41,820 bases of DNA from DAOUTY01 sp964453665 (lineage in GTDB: Bacteria; Chloroflexota; Dehalococcoidia; SZUA-161). Position numbers and translations under genes: made by a program. Under the pieces are notes generated by a model that was given only the letters and a program-made list of their open reading frames with translations, made no database searches and was not told where the DNA came from. Location: NCBI GenBank assembly GCA_964453665.1, contig CAYVQT010000029.1, forward strand, positions 1-41,820, given 5' to 3'. Positions 30,974 to 39,686 of this stretch are shown one piece after another. Position 1 is the first letter of the stretch, and every line of letters begins with the position of its first letter.

Positions 30974-33900
30974 CTAGCGGATGTCCGCATGGTATTCCTG
31001 CAAACTTTTCACCACGCTGTGCCCCTGGCGGTACGCCGCGATCCCCCTGGCAGCCGACACCGCCGCTGCTGTGGTCGTGATGTATGGCACCCTGCATTTG
31101 ATCGCTGCCTTCCTGATATAGGAATCGTCCTCCGCGCTTAACTTGCCGCTGGGCGTGTTAACGACCAATTGGATCTCGCCATTGATTATCGCATCGACTA
31201 TGTTGGGACAGCCCTCGTGCTGTTTTAGGATTGGCTCCGCATAGATGTCGTGCTCTGCAAAGTACTGACGTGTTCCCGCAGTGGCCTTTAACTTGAATCC
31301 CAGTTCATAAAAGCGCTGGGCTACCTCGAGCGCGCGGGCCCGGTCGAGTTCGTTCACAGTAATAAGTACCGTGCCTTCGAGAGGCAACCGCTGCTTGGCT
31401 GCCTCCTGGGCCTTGAAAAACGCAAGACCAGCGTTGTCTGCCATACCCAGCACCTCCCCCGTAGAGCGCATTTCCGGACCCAGCAAGGGGTCCACTTCAG
31501 GGAACATGTCAAAGGGGAAGACTGCCTCCTTGACTCCGAAATGGGGAATCGGCCTGCGTTGCAGGTTAAAGTCGCTCAGTTTCTTGCCCAGCATTACCTG
31601 GGTCGCGATGCGCACCATCGGTATGTTGCATACCTTGCTCACCAGAGGCACCGTGCGACTTGCACGTGGATTTGCCTCCAGCACGTACACTCTGTCCTCA
31701 TGGATAGCATACTGTATGTTCATCAGTCCAATGACATTGAGCTCTACGGCAATCTTTCTTGTGTACTCTTCGATAGTGTCAATGTGCTTCTGCGGGATGC
31801 TGACCGGGGGGAGGATACAGGCAGAATCGCCGGAGTGAATGCCGGCGAGTTCGATATGCTCCATAACCGCCGGTACAAAAGCTTTAGTCCCGTCGGCGAT
31901 GCCATCAGTCTCGGCCTCGATGGCGTTGTCCAGAAACCTGTCGATAAGAATCGGGCGTTCCGGTGAGACATCCACTGCTGCTTCGACATACTCACGCAGC
32001 ATTTCATCGTCGTGTATAACCTGCATCGCACGCCCGCCGAGAACGTATGAGGGGCGTACGATCAACGGGTAGCCTATCTCACGAGCAACTGCGAAAGCCT
32101 CGTCCAAATCGCTAGCCATGCCTGATTCCGGAACGGGGATATTCAGTTCTTTCATGATCCCTCTAAACCTATCGCGGTCTTCGGCAAGGTCGATGGTTTC
32201 CGGGCTAGTGCCGAGAATCCTTACACCCGCAGACTCCAGCTCAGCGGCTATGTTAAGGGGTGTCTGCCCGCCGAACTGACAGATGACGCCCTCTGGTTTC
32301 TCCTTCTCATAGATGGCGAGGACATCCTCTACAGTAAGCGGTTCGAAGTATAGCTTGTCAGACGTGTCATAGTCGGTGGACACTGTCTCCGGATTGGAGT
32401 TGACCATTATGCTCTTGAACCCTGCCTCCTGCAGCGCCCAGGCAGCGTGTACGCTGCAGTAATCGAACTCGATGCCCTGCCCAATTCTTATCGGTCCCGA
32501 ACCGATAACCATCGCCTTGCGTTCCGCGATGGGCTCGGACTCGTTCTCAGCCTCATAGGTGCTGTAGAAGTAGGGTGTCTCCGCATCGAATTCCGCGGCA
32601 CAGGTGTCCACCATCTTATAAACGGGTGTTATCCCCCAGCCTTGCCGCATTTTTCTCACCTGCTCCGGCAGCCTGTCTGCGAGGGTTGCTATCTGCCCGT
32701 CTGAGAAACCCAGTCGCTTTGCCTCACGCATTAATTCCGGGGTCAACCTATCAGAAAGCAGGCACTTTTCCATATGTGCTATATTCTGGAGCTTATACAT
32801 AAACCACGGGTCTATGCCTGTACGACAGCACAGGTCTTCCACATCAGTCCCACGTCTGATTAGAGCCATTATGGCCCACAGCCTCAGATCATTTGGCCAC
32901 AGGGGATACGACTTTTCGTCTTTCCTCCTCCATCGCGGGTCTTCCCATTGCAGAGACCTGTTGCCTATCTCCAGCGATCTCACAGCCTTTTGCAGGGCTG
33001 CTTCGAAGCAGCGGTCGATAGCCATGGCCTCACCTGTAGATTTCATCTGCGTGCCGATAACTCGATCGCCTATGGCAAATTTGTCAAAAGGCCAGCGCGG
33101 TATTTTGACAACAATGTAGTCTATCGCAGGCTCGAAGGCGGCGCTTGTTTTACCCGTTACCTTATTGGATATCTCATCCAGGCGTCGTCCCACGGCGATC
33201 TTGGCGGACACACGTGCGATAGGATATCCAGTTGCTTTGCTTGCCAGTGCAGAGCTTCGACTTACACGTGGATTGACCTCAATTACGTAGTACGGACTCT
33301 CATTATTTTTTCTTGTCTCTATTACAGGGCTTGGCCGCAGTGCAAACTGGATATTGCAGCCCCCCTCGATCCCCAGCGCCCTGATAATCTTAAGGCTGGC
33401 TGACCGCAGCATCTGGTACTCTTTATCTGTTAGAGTCTGGCTGGGTGCAACCACAATGGACTCACCGGTATGTACACCCATAGGGTCTAAGTTTTCCATA
33501 CAGCAAATAGTGATGCTGGTATCGGCGGCATCCCGCATCACCTCGAATTCGATCTCTTTCCAACCGATTAGACATTTTTCCACAAGTACCTGGTTGATGC
33601 GGCTTGCGCTAATCCCGGAATGGACGATCCTATCTAATTCCGCCCACGACTTTGCTATACCGCCACCGGTGCCGCCAAGGGTATAGGAAGGACGGATGAC
33701 AACGGGAAGTCCAATATCTTTGGCTGCCTTTTGAGCCTCACGAAGAGTATTTGCCGTAGCGCTTTCGGGCACTGGCTCGCCAGTCTCTATCAGCATCCTC
33801 TTGAACAACTCACGGTCCTCGGCTTTACGTATGGTGTCTATTGGCGTGCCCAGGGAGCGCACATTATATTTATCGAGAATGCCAGCATCAGCTGCCTCGA

Positions 33901-34189
33901 CGGCAAGGTTAAGGCCGGTTTGCCCGCCGAGGGTGGAAAGCAGGCCATCCGGTCGCTCGGAGGCTATAATCTGCTCCAATACGTCCACAGTCAGTGGTTC
34001 TATGTAGACTATATCGGCGATGCCTTCGTCAGTCATGATGGTCGCGGGATTGGAGTTGACCAGTATCGAAGTAACACCCTCTTCTCTTAGGGCGCGACAA
34101 GCCTGCGCGCCTGAGTAATCAAACTCAGCCGCCTGCCCTATCACTATCGGGCCCGAGCCGATGACAAGTACTTTGGAGGGTTTTAGCAT
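30974..34189 (-). CDS. carB: Carbamoyl phosphate synthase large subunit
   Basis: A 1071-residue protein of full CarB length with two ATP-grasp halves. The first starts KVLVIGSGPIVIGQAAEFDY and contains GGTGGGIA; the second starts KAMVIGSGPIRIGQGIEFDY and contains LGGRAMQVI. The C-terminal MGS-like allosteric domain (about 935-1071) follows, with NTPSGKLSAEDDSYIRKAA. With CarA it makes carbamoyl phosphate from glutamine, bicarbonate and two ATP for arginine and pyrimidine synthesis. ATG 34189 lies 78 nt after carA. It is the last gene of the nitrogen operon. Confidence 0.96.
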   Translation of the reverse strand: MLKPSKVLVIGSGPIVIGQAAEFDYSGAQACRALREEGVTSILVNSNPATIMTDEGIADIVYIEPLTVDVLEQIIASERPDGLLSTLGGQTGLNLAVEAADAGILDKYNVRSLGTPIDTIRKAEDRELFKRMLIETGEPVPESATANTLREAQKAAKDIGLPVVIRPSYTLGGTGGGIAKSWAELDRIVHSGISASRINQVLVEKCLIGWKEIEFEVMRDAADTSITICCMENLDPMGVHTGESIVVAPSQTLTDKEYQMLRSASLKIIRALGIEGGCNIQFALRPSPVIETRKNNESPYYVIEVNPRVSRSSALASKATGYPIARVSAKIAVGRRLDEISNKVTGKTSAAFEPAIDYIVVKIPRWPFDKFAIGDRVIGTQMKSTGEAMAIDRCFEAALQKAVRSLEIGNRSLQWEDPRWRRKDEKSYPLWPNDLRLWAIMALIRRGTDVEDLCCRTGIDPWFMYKLQNIAHMEKCLLSDRLTPELMREAKRLGFSDGQIATLADRLPEQVRKMRQGWGITPVYKMVDTCAAEFDAETPYFYSTYEAENESEPIAERKAMVIGSGPIRIGQGIEFDYCSVHAAWALQEAGFKSIMVNSNPETVSTDYDTSDKLYFEPLTVEDVLAIYEKEKPEGVICQFGGQTPLNIAAELESAGVRILGTSPETIDLAEDRDRFRGIMKELNIPVPESGMASDLDEAFAVAREIGYPLIVRPSYVLGGRAMQVIHDDEMLREYVEAAVDVSPERPILIDRFLDNAIEAETDGIADGTKAFVPAVMEHIELAGIHSGDSACILPPVSIPQKHIDTIEEYTRKIAVELNVIGLMNIQYAIHEDRVYVLEANPRASRTVPLVSKVCNIPMVRIATQVMLGKKLSDFNLQRRPIPHFGVKEAVFPFDMFPEVDPLLGPEMRSTGEVLGMADNAGLAFFKAQEAAKQRLPLEGTVLITVNELDRARALEVAQRFYELGFKLKATAGTRQYFAEHDIYAEPILKQHEGCPNIVDAIINGEIQLVVNTPSGKLSAEDDSYIRKAAIKCRVPYITTTAAAVSAARGIAAYRQGHSVVKSLQEYHADIR

Positions 34190-34267
34190 TAGATTACCCT
34201 GTATTCCTTCCTGTGTTTAACCATACGGAACCTCGAACATAAAGGTGATAACCTCAGATGCTATCCT

Positions 34268-35365
34268 CTAATTGGCTCTGCGCATCAACTTTATAAACTT
34301 TTCAAAGAGGTACATATTGTCTCGAGGACCCGGAGACGCCTCGGAATGATACTGGATAGCGAATATCGGCAGTTCACGATGTCTGAGCCCCTCAACAGTA
34401 CCGTCATTGAGGTTGACGTGGGTTACTTCGAGGCCGTTACCCACAGTATCCGCATCAACGGCGTACCCATGGTTCTGAGACGTAATACAGACCCTGCCAG
34501 TATCAACCTCGCGGACGGGATGGTTCGCACCCCGATGGCCGAATTTCAGCTTAAATGTCTTGGCGCCAAAGGAGAGCCCCAGAAGCTGAAGTCCGAGACA
34601 TATCCCCATTATTGGAATATGACCGACCAGACCTTTTATTGTCTCTACCACGTAACCCAGCAGCGATGGGTCGCCCGGCCCTGGAGATAGCAGAACGCCA
34701 TCCGGATTTAGATCAAATACCCCCTTCACTGGTATGCTGCAGGGCACCACCGTAATCCTGCAACCCATACTATGCAGGATGCGCAGAATGTTATACTTCA
34801 GCCCGCAATCGATGACAACTACGTGAAGGGCATTTTGCCGTTTCAGACCCGGCATAGAGTCCCATTCGTAGATGGCTCCGGTACTCACACCCTTGACGAA
34901 ATCAACATCATCGTAGCGAGGCATCTTTTCCAGCTGTTCCAGCGATTCTACCGGGGTCATCTCGGATGTGATAATACCCATCCTCACCCCTGCCGAGCGT
35001 ATCTTCCGCGTGAGAGAACGGGTATCAACCCCGCTTATTCCGGGGATGCAAGCTTCAGTGAGGAACTCTCCCAATGTACTCGTGCTCTGCCAGTGACTGG
35101 GTCTATCACAGTTCTCACGAACAACAAATCCGCTTACCCGGATTCGCTTTGATTCAAAATCCTCGGTATTTATTCCATAGTTGCCGATAAGCGGATAGGT
35201 AAGGACTACGATCTGGCCTGAATAAGAGGGGTCGGTGAGGATCTCCTGGTATCCGGTCATGCTGGTATTGAATACCACCTCACCATAGCCCTGAACATTG
35301 GCGCCAAGCGAATGCCCTTCGTAGACCGAGCCGTCTTCCAGGGCTAAAATCGCTTTTTTGGGCAA
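34268..35365 (-). CDS. carA: Carbamoyl phosphate synthase small subunit
   Basis: A 365-residue glutamine amidotransferase. The N-terminal CarA domain begins KKAILALEDGSVYEGHSLGA, with FNTSMTGYQEILTDPSY. The class I amidotransferase domain has the nucleophile Cys in MGICLGLQLLG and the His/Glu pair in IQYHSEASPGP. It produces ammonia for CarB. The start is a TTG at 35365, with AGGAG at good spacing. It lies 45 nt downstream of glnA, which links glutamine production with its use. Confidence 0.95.
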   Translation of the reverse strand: MPKKAILALEDGSVYEGHSLGANVQGYGEVVFNTSMTGYQEILTDPSYSGQIVVLTYPLIGNYGINTEDFESKRIRVSGFVVRENCDRPSHWQSTSTLGEFLTEACIPGISGVDTRSLTRKIRSAGVRMGIITSEMTPVESLEQLEKMPRYDDVDFVKGVSTGAIYEWDSMPGLKRQNALHVVVIDCGLKYNILRILHSMGCRITVVPCSIPVKGVFDLNPDGVLLSPGPGDPSLLGYVVETIKGLVGHIPIMGICLGLQLLGLSFGAKTFKLKFGHRGANHPVREVDTGRVCITSQNHGYAVDADTVGNGLEVTHVNLNDGTVEGLRHRELPIFAIQYHSEASPGPRDNMYLFEKFIKLMRRAN

Positions 35366-35409
35366 TGCCTGACTCCTATTCTTAATGTTCCAGATTTAGC
35401 TTCACCAAA

Positions 35410-36753
35410 TCATAAGATTGGCAGATATTTACCAATTTCATAATCAGTCACCTGAGACCGGTATTGATCCCACTCAATCCTCTTGTTCTTGACAAAGGCA
35501 TCGAAAACATGGTCGCCCAGGGCTTTGCGCACGACTTCACTTTTTTCGGTGAGCTGGACGGCCTCAATAAGACTGCCGGGTAGAGTCCCTATTCCCCTTC
35601 TTTCCCGCTCTTCTTCGCTCATCTCATAAACGTTCTCCTCCACAGGCTCTGGGACTTCGTAGCCATTCTCGATCCCCTCCAGCCCTGCGGCGAGCATTAC
35701 GCTGAAGGCGAGATAGGGGTTGCAGGCGGGGTCGGGTGACCTGAACTCTACCCTGGTGGAGTTCTCTTTACCTGGCTGGTACTCGGGAACCCTGACCAGG
35801 TCAGCCCGGTTCCTTCGCGCCCAGGAAAGATAGACCGGCGCCTCATAACCGGGAACGAGCCGCTTATAGGAATTGACCCACTGGTTGGTGAGGGATGTGA
35901 TTTCAGGGGCATGCTTGAGCAGACCGGCTATGTAGCATTTGCCCACCTGAGAGAGATAATACTCATCGCCCTTGTTAAAGAAGGCGTTTTGCCCGTCTTT
36001 GAAAAGGGACTGGTGTACGTGCATACCGCTGCCATTGACGCCGAACACTGGTTTGGGCATGAAGGTAGCGTAGACCCCGTGGCTCAGAGCTATCTGCTTG
36101 ACTACCAGACGATAGGTCATCACGTTATCTGCCATGGTAAGGGCATCGGTGTACCGCATATCTATCTCATGCTGGCTGGCTGCAACCTCGTGATGCGAAT
36201 ATTCGACGCCAATACCCATCTCCTCAAGGGTGAGCACTGTATCCCTCCTCAGGTCAGTAGCCGTATCCAGAGGCATCATGTCAAAGTAGCCTCCCGCATC
36301 AAGCATCTCGGTTCCTTTGGAATCGCGGAAGTAGAAGTACTCCAGCTCAGGACCTACGTAAAAGGTGTAACCCTTCTCCGCTGCCCGCTTCAGGTTACTC
36401 TTCAGGACGTATCTGGGGTCTCCTTCGAAAGGCTGACCGCCGGGCTTCAAGATGTCGCAAAACATTCGGGCTACGGCATGGTGTTCTCTGGGTCTCCACG
36501 GGAGCAACTGGAAGGTATCGGGATCGGGCAGAGCTACCATATCGCTCTCATCAATACGGGCAAACCCCTGTATGGATGAGCCGTCGAAACCCATTCCCTG
36601 CTCGAGAGCGCCTCCCAGTTCCTCGACAGTGATGGCGAAACTCTTGAGCATGCCCAGGATGTCTGTGAACCAGAGCCTGATAAACTTCACATCATGCTCC
36701 TTTGCTGTCTTAAGGATGTACTCCTTGCTTCCCTCTTTACTTTTCACTACCAT
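35410..36753 (-). CDS. glnA: Glutamine synthetase type I
   Basis: A 447-residue GSI enzyme. The beta-grasp domain carries GMGFDGSSIQGFARIDESD. The catalytic domain has NGSGMHVHQSLFKDG (ATP/ammonia site), RVPEYQPGKENSTRVEFRSP and NPYLAFSVMLAAGLEGIENG. Length and the NVYEMSEEERERRGIGTLP segment in place of the NLYDLPP adenylylation loop suggest the GSI-alpha type, which is not adenylylated. AGGAGGTCCGAA directly before ATG 36753 is a very strong RBS. It assimilates ammonium delivered by AmtB and sensed by GlnB, the two genes before it. Confidence 0.96.
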   Translation of the reverse strand: MVVKSKEGSKEYILKTAKEHDVKFIRLWFTDILGMLKSFAITVEELGGALEQGMGFDGSSIQGFARIDESDMVALPDPDTFQLLPWRPREHHAVARMFCDILKPGGQPFEGDPRYVLKSNLKRAAEKGYTFYVGPELEYFYFRDSKGTEMLDAGGYFDMMPLDTATDLRRDTVLTLEEMGIGVEYSHHEVAASQHEIDMRYTDALTMADNVMTYRLVVKQIALSHGVYATFMPKPVFGVNGSGMHVHQSLFKDGQNAFFNKGDEYYLSQVGKCYIAGLLKHAPEITSLTNQWVNSYKRLVPGYEAPVYLSWARRNRADLVRVPEYQPGKENSTRVEFRSPDPACNPYLAFSVMLAAGLEGIENGYEVPEPVEENVYEMSEEERERRGIGTLPGSLIEAVQLTEKSEVVRKALGDHVFDAFVKNKRIEWDQYRSQVTDYEIGKYLPIL

Positions 36754-36784
36754 TTCGGACCTCCTTTTGTTTTATCCCGGTGGA

Positions 36785-37123
36785 TCAAATAGCGTTTACG
36801 CCTTCGTCTCCGGTCCTGATCCCTATCGCGTTTTCGACAGGGAGAACGAATATTTTGCCGTCACCCCTTTCGCCTGTTCTAGCTTTTGTCACAATAGTAT
36901 TTAGAGCCCTGCTAAGGTCTTCATCCAGGACTACGATTTCGAGCTTTAGTTTGGGCAGGAATTCCACTCTATATTCACCGGCCCGCCATTGCAGGGCTAT
37001 TCCCCTTTGTTTGCCACGCCCGATGACCTCGGTGATAGTCATGCCCAGGATGCCCATTTCGGCAAGTGCTGACCGGACAGGTTCCAGTTTCTCCGGTCTG
37101 ATCGTCGCTTCTATCTTCTTCAT
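36785..37123 (-). CDS. glnB: Nitrogen regulatory protein P-II
   Basis: A 112-residue PII protein. It begins MKKIEATIRPEKLEPVRSAL. The T-loop (about residues 37-55) contains GRGKQRGIALQWRAGEYRVE, keeping Tyr51 (the uridylylation position of enteric PII) but with Trp at the position of Tyr46. The C-terminal TGERGDGKIFVLPVENAIGI is the family B/C-loop pattern. It senses 2-oxoglutarate and ATP/ADP and blocks AmtB. Its ATG overlaps the amtB stop by 4 nt, the usual coupled amtB-glnB arrangement. Confidence 0.95.
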   Translation of the reverse strand: MKKIEATIRPEKLEPVRSALAEMGILGMTITEVIGRGKQRGIALQWRAGEYRVEFLPKLKLEIVVLDEDLSRALNTIVTKARTGERGDGKIFVLPVENAIGIRTGDEGVNAI

Positions 37124-38352
37124 GGCAGTATGCCTCCATAGGCCCTTTCACCATGCTGTGATATGTCCAGCCCCACAATCTCTTCCTCTTCCTTTACTCT
37201 AAGGCCAATAGTGCGGTCGACGAGCTTGCCCAATACCCAGGTAGCAGTGAAGGCGAAGGCTCCGACGGCGGCGACGCCTGCGACCTGCTTGGCGAACTGT
37301 AAGCCCCCGCCCCAGAGCAGTCCGTCCGCCCCACCCGAGTTAATCGCCGCACTGGCGAAGATGCCCGTTGCTAGCGCTCCCCAGATCCCTCCCATACCGT
37401 GCACCGCCCAGACGTCTAACGATTCGTCAATGCCCGTCTTTGTTCTCCAGAGAATACAGTAGTATCCGGTGATCGAGGCTACGATACCGATAGGAATTCC
37501 AGCAAGAGGATGGACAAATCCAGCTCCCGGGGTGATGGCTACCAGTCCTGCTACAGCTCCCGTGGCGATACCGAGCGCAGAGGGACGGCGATAAATCCAG
37601 CCCATGAACATCCAGGTTGCAGCACCGGCGGCAGCCGAGATATTGGTGGCCACGAATGCACTGGAAGCCAGGCCTCCGGAGGTAAGTGCGCTTCCCGCGT
37701 TGAAGCCGAACCAGCCGAACCAGAGAAGTCCTGCACCCAGAATAACAAGCGGTATGTTACTGGGCTCCATCGGCTCTCCCTCTGAGAAGCCCTTGCGGGG
37801 TTTAAGCAATAGTGCCAGGGCCAGGGCAGTCATCCCGGCATTCACATGAACCACTGTACCACCTGCGAAGTCGAGAACCCCGAATTTGGCGAGCCAGCCC
37901 CCGTCGCCCCAAACCCAGTGGGCTACGGGACAATATACAATCGTGAACCACAGCACCGCAAAAAGCAGGAAGGCGCTGAACTTGATACGCTCCACCACAC
38001 CGCCGGTCCAGAGGGCCACTGTTATAATGGCGAACATACCCTGGAAAATCATGAAGGCTAGATGCGGTACCGTTGAAGCGTAGGTACCGGATGGCTCCTG
38101 TCCGACACCCATGAGTCCGATGAAGTCCAGCTTGCCTATTACGCCCCCGAGGTCGGGCCCGAAGCCCAGACTATATCCATATAGCACCCATAAAATGCCG
38201 ATTACTCCCAGAAGCGCAAAGCTCATCGTAATGGTGGAAAGCAGATTCTTATGCCTCACCATTCCACCATAGAACAGTGCAAGACCCGGCGTCATCAACA
38301 TCACCAGCGCTGAAGAAACGAGTATCCAGGTTGTGTCGCCGGCGTCCGTCAT
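37120..38352 (-). CDS. amtB: Ammonium transporter AmtB
   Basis: A 410-residue Amt/Mep/Rh channel with about eleven membrane helices and no obvious cleavable signal beyond the first helix (ALVMLMTPGLALFYGGMVR). The twin pore histidines lie in FAGGTVVHVNAGMTALALAL and AVHGMGGIWGALATG. The cytoplasmic C-terminal segment (LRVKEEEEIVGLDISQHGE) has the YGGILP-type end used for PII contact. ATG 38352 is preceded by GAGAGGAAAGGTG. First gene of the nitrogen operon, behind the regulatory region at 38397-38440. Confidence 0.96.
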   Translation of the reverse strand: MTDAGDTTWILVSSALVMLMTPGLALFYGGMVRHKNLLSTITMSFALLGVIGILWVLYGYSLGFGPDLGGVIGKLDFIGLMGVGQEPSGTYASTVPHLAFMIFQGMFAIITVALWTGGVVERIKFSAFLLFAVLWFTIVYCPVAHWVWGDGGWLAKFGVLDFAGGTVVHVNAGMTALALALLLKPRKGFSEGEPMEPSNIPLVILGAGLLWFGWFGFNAGSALTSGGLASSAFVATNISAAAGAATWMFMGWIYRRPSALGIATGAVAGLVAITPGAGFVHPLAGIPIGIVASITGYYCILWRTKTGIDESLDVWAVHGMGGIWGALATGIFASAAINSGGADGLLWGGGLQFAKQVAGVAAVGAFAFTATWVLGKLVDRTIGLRVKEEEEIVGLDISQHGERAYGGILP

Positions 38353-38396
38353 ATTTTCACCTTTCCTCTCAATGTCCGAGTAGCTATCTAAGCGGC

Positions 38397-38440
38397 ATTA
38401 TAAGGGGTAATTGTTACCGGCATATTACATGATATTTTAC
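38397..38440 (-). promoter_or_regulatory. amtB promoter with phased GTAA repeats
   Basis: On the minus strand, TATAAT (38402-38397) has no good -35 at 17 nt. Instead GTAA occurs three times upstream (38440-38437, 38428-38425, 38417-38414), starting 12 and 11 nt apart, i.e. one helical turn each. Direct repeats of this period are typical for OmpR/PhoB/GlnR-type activators. A TTACCGG direct repeat (38414-38420, 38437-38443) overlaps. This suggests an activator-dependent nitrogen promoter. Confidence 0.55.
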
Positions 38441-38452
38441 CGGTTAAAGCTA

Positions 38453-38481
38453 TTGACACGATGTAGATACTATGTTATTTT
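38453..38481 (+). promoter_or_regulatory. Divergent sigma70-type promoter
   Basis: A perfect TTGACA (38453-38458), 17-nt spacer and TATTTT (38476-38481) face the GXGXG fragment and the response regulator gene. The GTAA/TTAC repeats lie just upstream, so one regulator could act on both directions. Confidence 0.65.
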
Positions 38482-38519
38482 AAAAAGTAAGCGGCAAGCG
38501 GCAGCCGTATTCCTTGTAA

Positions 38520-38877
38520 ATTAACGAAGGAGAGGTCGTCGTTTACGGCCATGCAGGGGATATCAAGCGGACTGTCGGCTCGGGGTGGAAAGATATTTAT
38601 CCGCGATAGCGTCGGCTACAGAGGCGCAATACATAGGAAAGAGCATGGAGAAAAGAAGCCGGCACTTGTCATAGGAGGTACAGCCAAGGATTTTTTCGGT
38701 GAGTATATGGCTGGTGGAGTAGTAATACTGTTGGGAATTAGTTTAAAGGAAGCGGAGCCTCGCAGGGCTAGGTTTATTGGAACCGGGATGCACGGTGGTG
38801 TTACCTGCCTGAGAGGAAGAATTATGGAGGCATTTAAGCGTGTCGGATTTGTTGCTGATAGCGGACGATTACCATAA
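38520..38877 (+). pseudogene. Glutamate synthase GXGXG-domain fragment, frameshifted
   Basis: From ATG 38551 one frame reads 108 residues with SARGGKIFIRDSVGYRG, KKPALVIGGTAKDFFGEYMAGG and FIGTGMHGGVTCLRG, the right-handed helix domain of GltB/GlxC-type proteins. The preceding family element (GEVVVYGHAGDI) is readable only in the neighbouring frame at 38526-38564, after a stop at 38517. A single extra base near 38562-38565 would explain this. It covers only part of one domain and its end overlaps the response regulator start, so I read it as a decayed gene; a short expressed form from 38551 cannot be excluded. Confidence 0.65.
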
Positions 38878-39514
38878 GGTCCGAAGACTCAGTTCGGAAC
38901 TCGCGGACCGTGGCTTTGACTGCTTGATTGCCGTAGATAGCGATGTGGCCGCTAAGGAGGTCGTCGAACGGTCGCCTGACCTTCTTCTGGTGGCGATAAA
39001 CGGGGTGCGCGATAGCGCCGGGGTGAAATATCTGGCTAAAAGAGGCAAAGGGCAAGGGCATCCACCAGTGATAGGTCTCCTCTCAATCGATAATCTCGAC
39101 AACATCGACCCTTCACTGCCGGTCGACGATTTTGTGGTGAAACCATGGGATGCGAGTGAAATAGCACTCAGAGTGCGAAGAACTCTTCGTCGATTCAACG
39201 GGGCCGGCAACGGCAAGCCGATAGAATGTGGCGACCTGGTAATCGATCTGGACAATTGTGAAGTCACAGTTAGCGGGAAACTGGTTGCTTTAACATTCAG
39301 GGAATATGAGCTTCTCAAGTTCCTCGCAAGCAACAAAGGTAATGTGTTTACGCGTTGTATGCTCCTAGATGAAGTATGGGGCCATGATTACTTTGGCGGC
39401 GACAGGACCGTCGATGTGCACATCCGGAGACTCAGGAGCAAGATCGAGGACTCCAATCACACTTTTATAGACACAGTACGTAACATGGGCTACCGGTTCC
39501 GGAAAACAGCGTGA
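38840..39514 (+). CDS. Orphan OmpR-family regulator with degenerate receiver (GlnR-like)
   Basis: A 224-residue protein with a receiver-like N-terminal domain (1-115) and a winged-helix OmpR/PhoB domain (about 128-222; LTFREYELLKFLASNKGNVF, RTVDVHIRRLRSKIED, VRNMGYRF). In the receiver the acidic pair (Asp9-Asp10) and Lys101 (FVVKPWD) remain, but the phospho-acceptor is replaced by Ala52 in PDLLLVAINGV. It therefore probably works without phosphorylation, as actinobacterial GlnR does. No histidine kinase is near. GTG 38840 has GGAGG with 9-nt spacing. Position between amtB and asnB supports control of nitrogen genes. Confidence 0.88.
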   Translation: MSDLLLIADDYHKVRRLSSELADRGFDCLIAVDSDVAAKEVVERSPDLLLVAINGVRDSAGVKYLAKRGKGQGHPPVIGLLSIDNLDNIDPSLPVDDFVVKPWDASEIALRVRRTLRRFNGAGNGKPIECGDLVIDLDNCEVTVSGKLVALTFREYELLKFLASNKGNVFTRCMLLDEVWGHDYFGGDRTVDVHIRRLRSKIEDSNHTFIDTVRNMGYRFRKTA

Positions 39515-39686
39515 TTGGCATCAGCATGCCATGCGCCCCCCCTTTGTCTCCGCGTTTATTGGTTGCGCTTTAATCAACAGTACGATTTTTCACTCCGGTG
39601 GCATTGAGAGAAGGCTGCCTGCTGCCTGGCACAAGCTGATTTTAAGGCTAGCAGGTCTTTGGTCATAGGAAGGGAGACCACTTGAA

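Noticed and set aside
35911..36579. Plus-strand ORF of 222 codons
   Set aside because: Antisense to glnA; composition reflects the complementary codons.
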